Notes: generated by a model from the letters alone, not told the origin. 8,209 nt of DNA from Faecousia sp. (GCA_029258495.1 JARHYV010000267.1:1-8209), one strand, 5' to 3'; positions 1 through 7,212 are shown, numbered from the stretch's first letter. A program made the numbers and translations.

Positions 1-2
1 AC

Positions 3-962
3 CGGTATGGTTCCCGTTTGCTTGCACTCACACCACCGGCAAGCGTTCGGAGAAGCAAAGAGGACACCGCCCAAATCGAAGAGGAATACCTTGCATCCAT
101 GGACAAAGAGCAGCAAATGCAGCTGAAGAACAATCCGGTTTTTGCACATGGAATTGCATGGAGAAAAGACCCCAATATAAAATGGTTTCTATACAGGCTG
201 ATGATTTTACCTGACCCCAAAAAGCGTGATCTTCTGCCTACCTTTCTGCCGGGGGATTTCGATATTCCGGTATGGTGTGCATGGTCTTGGAATTGCAGTT
301 TGCCGACCTTTACGATTATACACCCCAATTCCGTGATCGTGTTGGAGGATTGCCAGCAAAGCACGGGGGTTGCATGGAACGACATCCCCTTGGATGAGGA
401 GCGTGTCTATTCAGCAATACGCACTATGGACATCCCCGGAATGAAAGATATCTTTTCGATGTTCGCATTTCCCTCGGAAGGGAAAAATGAGGGGCTGCGG
501 AGTCTGCTCCCCATCCGGGATCTCCGCAGCCTGAGCCGAGTCATGTCCCTGTCCCACGGAAGAGGGGTATGGATCGGCAGCCAAGAGGAGCTGCTCCAAT
601 CCGGCACCATCTGTCCGGAGCAGGCGATCTGCTGTCGGGAGGATGTCTACCGCTATCTCATCTCCCGTGGTGCAGGCGAGCAAGAGGCCGCAAGTCTGAT
701 GGAGTCTGTGCGCAGCGGCGATGTGAAACGCCGGGGATTTACCGATGAAGAAACCGCACTTTTGCAGCGCTGCATGGCCGAGGAATGGTTTCAGTCAGTC
801 TGCCAAAAAACGGAGTACCTGTTCCCAGAGGCGCATTCGGTTGCGCCTACTCGGACTTTTGTTCGTCTTGTGTGGTATCTGCTGCATTTTCCGGAGCTGG
901 TAAGACCGATCCTTTCAGAGGCCGTTGCCCGATTTGAACCACTTCCCTACAATACGGTCTAA
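3..962 (+). CDS. PolC-like C-terminal domain protein, 5' end outside window
   Basis: The reading frame is open to the left edge, so the true start is probably upstream; the in-frame TTG at 18 has no ribosome binding site. Residues are numbered here from that TTG. From about residue 97 the protein follows the C-terminal part of PolC, the Gram-positive replicative DNA polymerase III alpha subunit: a TGV...IPLDEE segment (116-127, like TGIDPKTIPTDDP), LSHG followed by VWIG (178-186, like LSHGTDVWLG), CCREDVYRYL (205-214, like GCRDDIMVYL), MESVRSG (228-234) and YLFPEAH (267-273, like YMFPKAH). Full PolC is about 1,430 residues. This protein stops just after the segment matching the end of the fingers, so the final helix-hairpin-helix part is missing. 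The place where PolC has the catalytic Asp of its KLDILGH motif reads TFTIIH (97-102), so polymerase activity is unlikely. Residues 1-95 match nothing I recognise. It may be a domesticated paralogue, a replisome-interacting protein or a decayed remnant. The PolC relation is based on remembered family sequence, not a search. Confidence 0.72.
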   Translation, partial: RYGSRLLALTPPASVRRSKEDTAQIEEEYLASMDKEQQMQLKNNPVFAHGIAWRKDPNIKWFLYRLMILPDPKKRDLLPTFLPGDFDIPVWCAWSWNCSLPTFTIIHPNSVIVLEDCQQSTGVAWNDIPLDEERVYSAIRTMDIPGMKDIFSMFAFPSEGKNEGLRSLLPIRDLRSLSRVMSLSHGRGVWIGSQEELLQSGTICPEQAICCREDVYRYLISRGAGEQEAASLMESVRSGDVKRRGFTDEETALLQRCMAEEWFQSVCQKTEYLFPEAHSVAPTRTFVRLVWYLLHFPELVRPILSEAVARFEPLPYNTV

Positions 963-966
963 CACA

Positions 967-1008
967 AAACCCGACAACTGCGGCATTCCAACAGTTGTCG
1001 GGTTTATT
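967..1008. terminator. Bidirectional intrinsic terminator between convergent genes
   Basis: AAACCCGACAACTG (967-980) pairs perfectly with CAGTTGTCGGGTTT (992-1005), giving a 14-bp stem with an 11-nt loop. A T-rich tract follows on the + strand (TTTATTATAATTTT), and TTTTGTGTT follows on the - strand. It sits 4 bp after the stop of the PolC-like gene and about 30 bp after the stop of the gtrA-like gene on the other strand, so it can end both convergent transcripts. Confidence 0.88.
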
Positions 1009-1035
1009 ATAATTTTCCGGTAAGATGACGGCTCG

Positions 1036-1536
1036 TCACTGCTTTGGCATGATAAAATACTTCATCGTGGGATAACTGATCACAACCTGCATCAGGATAT
1101 TGATCACATTCGCCAAGGTGGGGACAATTCCCTGAGGAACTCCTATATTTACCAGCAGCATCTGGCTGTATGCAGGCAGCGCAGCAGAAAGAATGACCAA
1201 TACGACCGCCAACAGGATGTATTTAGGCACGGCCTTGCTGAACGCCGCATTGGACTTGAATACCCAGTTTTTCTGCACGAAGAAGTTCACCGTCTGCGCC
1301 GCAGCGGAGGCCACCAGAAAGCTCAGAAATCCGCACAGCCCCAAGTCCGTTTCCACATTGGTATAGTTAAAGATAAAAAACTGAAACGGCTGATCCGCAA
1401 AATGAGTAAATACAAATCCCGTACACATCCACATCACCACAAAGTTTGTGATGGTTGCGCAGTTGGATAAAAGATTGAACAGAATGAATTCCCACAGATT
1501 GGGGTGGGTATCGATCCATTTTTTGATTGCTTTCAT
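1036..1536 (-). CDS. GtrA-family membrane protein
   Basis: A 166-residue integral membrane protein of the GtrA family. Known members are small four-helix proteins linked to flipping or handling polyprenyl-phosphate sugars for cell-surface glycosylation. Hydrophobic segments lie at about 14-40, 68-86, 103-121 and 137-160. The family signature after the second helix is visible as NFFVQKNWVF (84-93), followed by a basic stretch before helix 3. The loop between helices 1 and 2 (about 45-66) is rather long and aromatic. The ATG is preceded by AAGGGAG at 8 nt spacing. It is the last gene of the leftward block, 24 bp after the cytoplasmic GH3, so probably co-transcribed with it. No glycosyltransferase, the usual GtrA partner, lies next to it here; the partner is instead a glycosidase. 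Family assignment is confident; the transported sugar is unknown. Confidence 0.88.
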   Translation of the reverse strand: MKAIKKWIDTHPNLWEFILFNLLSNCATITNFVVMWMCTGFVFTHFADQPFQFFIFNYTNVETDLGLCGFLSFLVASAAAQTVNFFVQKNWVFKSNAAFSKAVPKYILLAVVLVILSAALPAYSQMLLVNIGVPQGIVPTLANVINILMQVVISYPTMKYFIMPKQ

Positions 1537-1560
1537 TGGTCATACTCCCTTGATCAAGTG

Positions 1561-3972
1561 TTACTTTTTCTGTTTCTTTTGAGCCTTGCGGGCATTGAGG
1601 AACCCTCTCCAAACTTCCTTGACACCTCGGCAGAAGTGTCCGTTCACAATCGTCAGAAGTCCTCGTGACATTTCCATTGTGACCCGTCCACCCATCATTT
1701 TAGCAATGCCGCGGAAGGGCATATTGTACACAAACAGGATGTTCAGATCCGGTTCTCCCTTGGCAATGCTCCGATCCTTCATGTAGGTGAGGATCCTCCG
1801 GACGAAACGCGCCAGTCCGCTTTTTGCGTAGTACATCTGGCAGATCGCATCGTTCATGCCAAGCAGCCCCGTATGATCCCAGCCGGGAGCCGGGATCGGA
1901 CGCCCCAGAAGGAGCTCAAACTCATTGTCCCCGACATTCTCTACCCTGCCGCTGTAATAGTGGGACAGCTTTTCCGGGTCATAGGGACACGCTGCGCTGT
2001 CTCCTGCGATCTCCAGTGAACCGGTCAAGCGGATATCCGTTACGCTTGCTCCCACCATCAGACGGTATGTGCCGGACTCCGTCTGCCAACTGTTGGTCTG
2101 CACATTGAAATAGCGGAATGCCTTATCATCCAGTGCAATGGTCACTGTCTTGCTCTCTCCGGCTTTCAGGAACACCTTGGCAAAGCCCTTCAGTTCCTTG
2201 ACCGGACGGAATGTCTTTGCGTCAGGCAGACCCACATACAGCTGGGCGATCTCCGCACCATCCACACTGCCGATATTGGTCAGAGTAAAACGCACCTGTT
2301 CTCGGCTCACCTGCAGATCACTGTACGAAAAAGTGGTATAGCTCAGTCCAAAGCCAAAGGGGAAACGAACCGGCACCTGCGCAGTATCATAATAGCGGTA
2401 GCCCACATACAGACCTTCCCGATATTCGCAGGTTCTTTCCTTCCCCGGATAGTACGCAGCGGATGGGTTCTGACTGCACTCCATTGGATAGCTTTCCGCA
2501 AGCTTGCCGCTGGGGTTCACCCTGCCGGAGATCACCTCCAGCGCGGCGCCTGCGCCCGCCTGACCGCCCAAATATCCATGAACCAAGGCTTTACACTCGT
2601 CCACCCAAGGCATCTCCACCGGGCTCCCAGCGGATAGCACCACCACCACATTGGGGTTCACCTTCGCCAGAGCGTTCAACAGCTCGATCTGGTTCCGGGG
2701 CAGGCGCATATGGCTGCGATCCAACCCTTCTGTTTCAAATATTTCCGGCAGACCCAGATACAAAAGCACCACATCCGCCTGTTTTGCCAGATCCTCCGCC
2801 TGCTGTTTCAGGTGCTCGTTCGGTCGGTCACTTCGCTGATATCCCTGTGCATATCCTGCAAACCGCCAAGGCATCTCCTTGATTTTTTCCAATGCCGTGT
2901 CCAACTTGGTGGGGTTCACCAAACTGGAGCCTGCCCCCTGATAACGAGGTGTTTTGGCAAAATCACCCACCAATGCCACCTTGGTATCCGGTTTTAGAGG
3001 AAGAATGTTATCCTGATTTTTCAGCAGGACTACCGTTTCCAGAGCCGCCTGATGCACCATTTCATGATGCTGCTCTACCGTGAAGTCCTTTTTGCCGGTG
3101 CTGCCATCCTTCGTGGCAAATACCAGCTGCAGCAGCTCATCCACGCGCTGATCCACGATCTCCTCTGAGATCCGCCCATCCTTCACTGCCTGCACCAGCT
3201 CACGGGCACTGTCGCCGCCGGTGCCGGGCATCTCCAGATGACTTCCGGTACGGACACCCTCCACATGGTCGTTGGATCCGCCCCAGTCGGTGACCACTGC
3301 ACCATCATATCCCCATTCATCCACCAGAATATCCCGCAGAAGGTGGGCATTTTCATTGGCATAAGTCCCATTCACCATGTTGTAGCTGCTCATGATGGTT
3401 TTGGGCTTGCCTTCCTTTACGGCAATTTCAAACCCAGTCAGATAGATTTCCCGCAGGGTACGCTCATCCAATACGCTGTCGCTTGCCATGCGGCGCAGCT
3501 CCTGACTGTTCACCGCAAAATGCTTGGGACAAGCAGAGATCCCATTGCTCTGGATGCCTCGAACCATAGCAGCCGCCATTTTTCCGGAAAGATAAGGATC
3601 CTCTGAGAAGTATTCAAAGTTCCGTCCGCACAAGGGACTGCGCTTGATATTCAAGCCCGGGCCAAGCAGCACATTGACCCCCTGACTGGCTGCCTCCTGT
3701 CCCACCAAGCATCCCATGCGCTCCACCAGTTCCGGGTTCCAGCTGTTGGCCATAGTCGCTGCTGTGGGCAGGCAGGTCGCAGGCATACTGGCATTCAATC
3801 CAAGGTGATCACCGGTACCCAGCTGTTTGCGGACACCGGTAGGCCCATCAGACAAAAAAATGGCCGGGATCCCAAGCCGATCCACCGGATGGGTACTCCA
3901 GATGTCCCGACCGGAAAGCATGCCGCATTTCTCCTCTAAAGTCATCTGACGGATCAATTCTTGATATTTCAT
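1561..3972 (-). CDS. Cytoplasmic GH3 beta-glycosidase, canonical domain order
   Basis: An 803-residue retaining beta-glycosidase of family GH3, probably beta-glucosidase-like. It has no signal peptide, so it should act on imported glycosides. Domains in order: GH3 N-terminal TIM barrel (about 1-290), GH3 C-terminal alpha/beta domain (about 305-545), fibronectin-III-like domain (about 565-645), then a basic tail of about 145 residues ending in KAQKKQKK. The nucleophile is Asp229 in VVTDWGG. The likely acid/base is Glu415 in ETEGLDR. The -1 subsite set recalled from Thermotoga Bgl3B is all present at matching spacing: Asp42 and Arg48 (SDGPTGVR), Arg117 (GRNFEYFSED), Lys150-His151 (KHFAVNSQE), Arg161 and Tyr197 (SSYN). 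As I recall, tails containing an MPFR-like motif and an NGHF-like motif recur in Firmicutes GH3 proteins. The start is supported by AAAGGAG at 10 nt spacing. It lies between the permuted GH3 and gtrA in the same direction. Exact substrate (glucoside, xyloside or other) cannot be read. Confidence 0.93.
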   Translation of the reverse strand: MKYQELIRQMTLEEKCGMLSGRDIWSTHPVDRLGIPAIFLSDGPTGVRKQLGTGDHLGLNASMPATCLPTAATMANSWNPELVERMGCLVGQEAASQGVNVLLGPGLNIKRSPLCGRNFEYFSEDPYLSGKMAAAMVRGIQSNGISACPKHFAVNSQELRRMASDSVLDERTLREIYLTGFEIAVKEGKPKTIMSSYNMVNGTYANENAHLLRDILVDEWGYDGAVVTDWGGSNDHVEGVRTGSHLEMPGTGGDSARELVQAVKDGRISEEIVDQRVDELLQLVFATKDGSTGKKDFTVEQHHEMVHQAALETVVLLKNQDNILPLKPDTKVALVGDFAKTPRYQGAGSSLVNPTKLDTALEKIKEMPWRFAGYAQGYQRSDRPNEHLKQQAEDLAKQADVVLLYLGLPEIFETEGLDRSHMRLPRNQIELLNALAKVNPNVVVVLSAGSPVEMPWVDECKALVHGYLGGQAGAGAALEVISGRVNPSGKLAESYPMECSQNPSAAYYPGKERTCEYREGLYVGYRYYDTAQVPVRFPFGFGLSYTTFSYSDLQVSREQVRFTLTNIGSVDGAEIAQLYVGLPDAKTFRPVKELKGFAKVFLKAGESKTVTIALDDKAFRYFNVQTNSWQTESGTYRLMVGASVTDIRLTGSLEIAGDSAACPYDPEKLSHYYSGRVENVGDNEFELLLGRPIPAPGWDHTGLLGMNDAICQMYYAKSGLARFVRRILTYMKDRSIAKGEPDLNILFVYNMPFRGIAKMMGGRVTMEMSRGLLTIVNGHFCRGVKEVWRGFLNARKAQKKQKK

Positions 3973-4022
3973 GGCTGTAATACTCCTTTTGCAATGGGGA
4001 TCAATGGTTATTTTTCTTCATC

Positions 4023-4075
4023 GGCCGGTTTTCTCGGTGCAAACGGTCTTACCCTCTGTATCGAGAAAGCCGGCC
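4023..4075. repeat. Inverted repeat C, long-loop imperfect hairpin
   Basis: GGCCGGTTTTCTCG (4023-4036) and CGAGAAAGCCGGCC (4062-4075) pair over 14 positions with one irregular pair, a C-A mismatch in the leftward transcript (G-U in the opposite strand). The loop is 25 nt. The loop contains GGTCTTAC (4045-4052), which also occurs in hairpin B as a direct copy (4087-4094) and as an inverted copy (4104-4111), so B and C could pair with each other in an alternative fold. Confidence 0.6.
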
Positions 4076-4082
4076 CAAGAAC

Positions 4083-4115
4083 CGGGGGTCTTACAAATGA
4101 TTTGTAAGACCCCCG
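4083..4115 (-). terminator. Strong hairpin B, possible leaky terminator in the operon
   Basis: CGGGGGTCTTACAAA (4083-4097) pairs perfectly with TTTGTAAGACCCCCG (4101-4115): a 15-bp stem with a 3-nt loop. In the leftward transcript it is followed by GTTCTT, a short and impure U-tract, so termination would be partial at best. A leaky terminator here would lower expression of the second GH3 and gtrA relative to the first GH3. It could equally be an mRNA-stabilising or processing hairpin. The structure is certain; its function is inferred. Confidence 0.6.
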
Positions 4116-4134
4116 CGAAACAGGCTTGCTGTGT

Positions 4135-4158
4135 CTTTTTCGGGTCGTTACGAAAAAG
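4135..4158. repeat. Inverted repeat A just after the permuted GH3 stop
   Basis: CTTTTTCG (4135-4142) and CGAAAAAG (4151-4158) form a perfect 8-bp stem with an 8-nt loop, beginning 9 nt after the stop codon of the permuted GH3. It is AT-rich and lacks a following U-tract on the - strand, so it is not a classic terminator by itself. It could protect the 3' end of the message. Confidence 0.55.
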
Positions 4159-4166
4159 CAGTCAGA

Positions 4167-7052
4167 TCAGCCTTCGGTTTTGGGCTGTTCGTCAAACAAT
4201 TCCTTGTTGTGACGGTATTTCTTTACGCTGCGTACCTCCAGTGCCACAAAGCCGGCCAACAGCACGACATCAATGGCGATGGCAGCGATCTGCCAAGCAG
4301 GCATACCCTGATTCAAGACATCTTCGGCATATGCACTGCTGTTTACCACGGTGTACATGATATTCTTACTTGCGTTGCGGAGTGTCCGGACGGAGGAAGG
4401 TGCCTTCAGATCCTGCATCCGGTTCAGACCGGAGTCGTAAGTGGTCAGCAATGCATCGACACCGTTGTTGAATGCCAGATCCGCATTCATAAAGCCCCAG
4501 CCGGAATTTGCAAAGTTATCGGTGAGAACAAAGCCCTTAAAGCCCCATTCATCCCGCAGAACATTCTTCAGCAGTTCACTGCAGCCGCCGGCCCAACGGT
4601 TGCCCAGGAAACTCCATGCCTCCATCACAGCGTTGGCACCGCCCTGCTTTACTGCCATTTCAAAAGGCTTGAAGTAGATCTCACGCATGGACTGCTCGTT
4701 AGACCAGATGGAAACCATCATTGCATTCGAGTCGTACATGGCAAAGTGCTTGATGTATGCATACACACCATGGCTCTTAGCACCGGCCACTGCGCTGCTT
4801 GCGATCTTGCCGGCCAGAACACCGTCTTCGGAGTAGTACTCAAAGTTACGGCCGCCGAAGGGGGTACGATGGGTGTTCATAGCAGGTGCATACCAGCCAT
4901 TCACATTCATCTCGTTTGCCATCTTGCCGATATTCTCGCCAAACTCATAAGCCAGATCCTCGTTCCATGTGCAGGCGATCATGACTGCAACCGGGAAACC
5001 GATGGAGCCGGTCTTGGTGAAGTTGTTATTGATGGATGCAGGGCCGTCACAATCGATGGTAGCGACCTTGCCGACGGATGCCACTTCACCGGTCTGGAAA
5101 CCAGCCAAGCCGCACAGATTGCTCATCTCCTCCACGGTCAGCTGATCCAGAAGAGTTTCCCACATGGGATCATCATATTCCTTGCCCCGCAGATCCAGAA
5201 GTTTCAGACCGTTCTTAGCTCCGGTGGTGGGCATCTCTACCGAGTTGTCCACATAGGTGGTATAATCAAAGGTATCGTTATTGAAGTAGCCTTCTGCATA
5301 TGCACTGGACAACTCCAGAGTTGCGGGTGTTGCGGTCACCTTGGCGTAGTTTGCAAAGCCGTTCGCACGAGAGAGATACTCGATCTCGCCTGCCGCAAAG
5401 TCGAACAGGTTAGTCGCAGGAGTCAGGTCGCCGGAATGGCCTTCCTGATTATACAGCTTGGTCTGCATGACCGTATAGGTCTTTGCATCGATGACATTGT
5501 GGGAGTCCTTGTTGATGCTGATCACATAATCGCCCTGCTCAAGCACATAGCACTTGTTCACCAGCATGTCATAGGAGGCCAGCTCATCCACAGGGAAGGA
5601 AATGCTGATGGTCTGGGACTGACCGGGCTCAATCAGGTCGGTCTTATCCATAGCTACCAGATTTGCAGCTGCCTTTTCAATGCCGCCGTTGGTATAGGGA
5701 GGGTTAAAGTAGACCTCTACCACATCCTTGCCTGCGACGCTGCCGGTGTTGGTCACGGTGACATCAAAGTTGATGTTGCCGTCCTTCTCTGTGATCTGCC
5801 CCATCTTCTGTTCAAATGTCGTGTAGCTCAGACCGTAGCCGAAGGGATACTGCACGGTGGCATTATAATCCAAAAAGCCTTCTGCTGCGGCAGTTTCATA
5901 CCACTTATAGCCCACATAGATGCCTTCCACATAGTTGGTGAACTTGGGCTTGACCTCGAAGGAGAACTTCGGGCCCATCGCAACGGTAACTGCCTTGTCC
6001 GCCATATTGGTGTATTCCAGCTGATCGGAGTTATTCCACCAAGGAGTGTTTGTCAGGTCGTACACAAAGGTATCAGAGGTACGGCCAGAGGGATTTACCT
6101 CACCGGTAAGGATCTTACCCAGCGCATTAAAGCCCACATTGCCGGTGCCGGGGCACCACAGCACGCTCTTGATCTGAGGATACTCTTCTACAAAGCCCAT
6201 CTCAAAGGAATGCGCACTGTTGTATACAATCAGAACATTGTCGAAGTTCTTGCAGACCAGATCCAGCATGTTCCGCTCTGTCTGGGACAGCTCCAGATAG
6301 TGATGTCCCTCGGGGAAATCGTTATATTCCTCGCTGTTGCTGTCATAGGAAACCTTGCTCAGATCCTTGGGCATATCCTTGTAGCCCTCACCGCCGATCC
6401 GGGAGATGACGACCACAGCTACATCAGAGAAGTTCTTTGCATTCTGCACCATCTCGTCAGTGTACAGATCCACCCCAGGCTCGGGCAGAGTCCATGCCTG
6501 CTTGCTCTCAGACATCTTCGGACGGTTGGAAGTATAGTTGGTGTAAAAATCATGCAGCTCGGTATTCAGCTCAAAGCCTGCATTCTGCAAGCCCTGCTCC
6601 AAGCTCACGATCGGCCACAGGTCGTTGATGGAGCCGGAGCCTGCACCGCCGTACACCGGGTTGACAGAGGCCCAGCCGAACAGGTTCAGCTTTCTCTGCT
6701 CCTTCAGGGGCAGCATACCCTCGTTCTTCATCAGGACTACGCCTTCACCGGCAATATTCTCTGCCACGACAGATGCATCCGCCGCAGTTTCTTCCGAAAC
6801 GGTGCCGTTTCCGGTTGCCAGACCGATCAGGGTAGACATCGGCCCGAACACGATCAGGTTCAGCACGATGACCAGTACCAATCCGCCTGCCAACAGGCTC
6901 TGTCCACGGATCAGCTTTTTCTTGTGAACCGCCATCTTCCGGCAGGCCACACAGGCTACGATCACCGCAAGAATTGCGCAGCCCAACACGATCAGGTAAG
7001 GTTTACACGCATTTAGAACGCCGATTACGTCATTGATATTGATTTCAAGCAT
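4167..7052 (-). CDS. Membrane-anchored GH3 beta-glycosidase, permuted domain order
   Basis: A 961-residue GH3 enzyme with its two core domains in reverse order, as in the Ruminococcus albus and Butyrivibrio fibrisolvens beta-glucosidases. Order: helices at about 18-37 and 52-72 with basic AVHKKKLIRG between; GH3 C-terminal-type domain (about 95-410, ending PFGYGLSYTTF); fibronectin-III-like domain (about 425-515); linker (about 530-620); GH3 TIM barrel (about 625-905); a third helix (917-938) and basic tail RSVKKYRHNK. The positive-inside rule puts the catalytic part outside the cell, tethered at both ends. Nucleophile Asp845 (LTDNF), Asp669 (DGP), Arg735 (GRNFEYYSED) and Lys768-His769 are kept; Glu222 (GGEG) is the likely acid/base. 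The KHFA..N.QE...R stretch is altered to KHFAMYDSNAMM, and the usual SSFN/SSYN reads EAWSF. The ATG follows AAGGAGG at 7 nt. It is first in the leftward block. Family certain, substrate unknown. Confidence 0.93.
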   Translation of the reverse strand: MLEININDVIGVLNACKPYLIVLGCAILAVIVACVACRKMAVHKKKLIRGQSLLAGGLVLVIVLNLIVFGPMSTLIGLATGNGTVSEETAADASVVAENIAGEGVVLMKNEGMLPLKEQRKLNLFGWASVNPVYGGAGSGSINDLWPIVSLEQGLQNAGFELNTELHDFYTNYTSNRPKMSESKQAWTLPEPGVDLYTDEMVQNAKNFSDVAVVVISRIGGEGYKDMPKDLSKVSYDSNSEEYNDFPEGHHYLELSQTERNMLDLVCKNFDNVLIVYNSAHSFEMGFVEEYPQIKSVLWCPGTGNVGFNALGKILTGEVNPSGRTSDTFVYDLTNTPWWNNSDQLEYTNMADKAVTVAMGPKFSFEVKPKFTNYVEGIYVGYKWYETAAAEGFLDYNATVQYPFGYGLSYTTFEQKMGQITEKDGNINFDVTVTNTGSVAGKDVVEVYFNPPYTNGGIEKAAANLVAMDKTDLIEPGQSQTISISFPVDELASYDMLVNKCYVLEQGDYVISINKDSHNVIDAKTYTVMQTKLYNQEGHSGDLTPATNLFDFAAGEIEYLSRANGFANYAKVTATPATLELSSAYAEGYFNNDTFDYTTYVDNSVEMPTTGAKNGLKLLDLRGKEYDDPMWETLLDQLTVEEMSNLCGLAGFQTGEVASVGKVATIDCDGPASINNNFTKTGSIGFPVAVMIACTWNEDLAYEFGENIGKMANEMNVNGWYAPAMNTHRTPFGGRNFEYYSEDGVLAGKIASSAVAGAKSHGVYAYIKHFAMYDSNAMMVSIWSNEQSMREIYFKPFEMAVKQGGANAVMEAWSFLGNRWAGGCSELLKNVLRDEWGFKGFVLTDNFANSGWGFMNADLAFNNGVDALLTTYDSGLNRMQDLKAPSSVRTLRNASKNIMYTVVNSSAYAEDVLNQGMPAWQIAAIAIDVVLLAGFVALEVRSVKKYRHNKELFDEQPKTEG

Positions 7053-7124
7053 TCTATTTCCTCCTTTTCAAAATTCCTCTTCGCGGGCAACCAACTGCTT
7101 TCAAACGCCTTCTGTATCATGGGT

Positions 7125-7151
7125 TTGTGCAGCTGCCTGTTGCATGCACAA
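7125..7151. repeat. Inverted repeat in the predicted GH3 leader
   Basis: TTGTGCA (7125-7131) and TGCACAA (7145-7151) form 7-bp arms separated by 13 bp. It lies in the roughly 145-nt leader predicted for the permuted GH3 transcript. It could be an operator for a dimeric regulator or a small hairpin; nothing in the sequence decides between these. Confidence 0.4.
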
Positions 7152-7203
7152 TCTGATCCATTCATTTCTGCGTTTTCGACACACTTGCTTGCTTTCTGAG
7201 GCG

Positions 7204-7212
7204 ATTATATCA
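7204..7212 (-). promoter_or_regulatory. Extended -10 promoter of the GH3 block
   Basis: On the - strand a perfect TATAAT (7209-7204) is preceded by TGA, giving the extended -10 form TGNTATAAT. The -35 position at 17-bp spacing (7232-7227) reads GGGAAA, a poor match to TTGACA. Transcription would start near 7197, leaving a leader of about 145 nt before the GH3 ATG. A good extended -10 with a poor -35 fits activator dependence. Confidence 0.62.

Larger units (their letters stand above)
3973..4166 (-). other. 194-bp spacer between the two GH3 genes, hairpin-rich
   Basis: No credible gene. In the direction of transcription it holds three successive inverted repeats (separate entries) and then about 50 nt of unstructured A-rich leader ending in the AAAGGAG site of the downstream GH3. 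I see no convincing -35/-10 pair for the downstream gene, so it may depend on read-through from the permuted GH3 gene, though a weak internal promoter cannot be excluded. Confidence 0.6.

Noticed and set aside
18..20. TTG as the start codon of the PolC-like gene
   Set aside because: No Shine-Dalgarno sequence precedes it and the frame is open back to the window edge, so the gene most likely begins upstream.
1537..1560. A terminator or promoter between the cytoplasmic GH3 and gtrA
   Set aside because: The 24-bp gap has only the gtrA ribosome binding site; no hairpin with a U-tract and no room for a promoter.
2463..2882. A 139-codon + frame inside the cytoplasmic GH3
   Set aside because: Pro/Ser/Arg-rich antisense product of a gene with an intact catalytic set; no ribosome binding site or recognisable motif.
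3238..3606. A 122-codon + frame inside the cytoplasmic GH3
   Set aside because: Antisense to the conserved catalytic region of the GH3 barrel, which constrains the sequence; no independent support.
4131..7016. A 961-codon open frame on the + strand opposite the permuted GH3
   Set aside because: It is codon-aligned antisense to a gene with clear GH3 motifs; its translation is rich in His, Ile, Cys and Gln with no domain, and its openness is explained by codon choice in the real gene.
4167..7052. Domain inversion in the GH3 as an assembly or rearrangement artefact
   Set aside because: The frame is continuous with a proper start, membrane segments at both ends and linkers between domains, and this order is known from other ruminal and gut Firmicutes GH3 enzymes.
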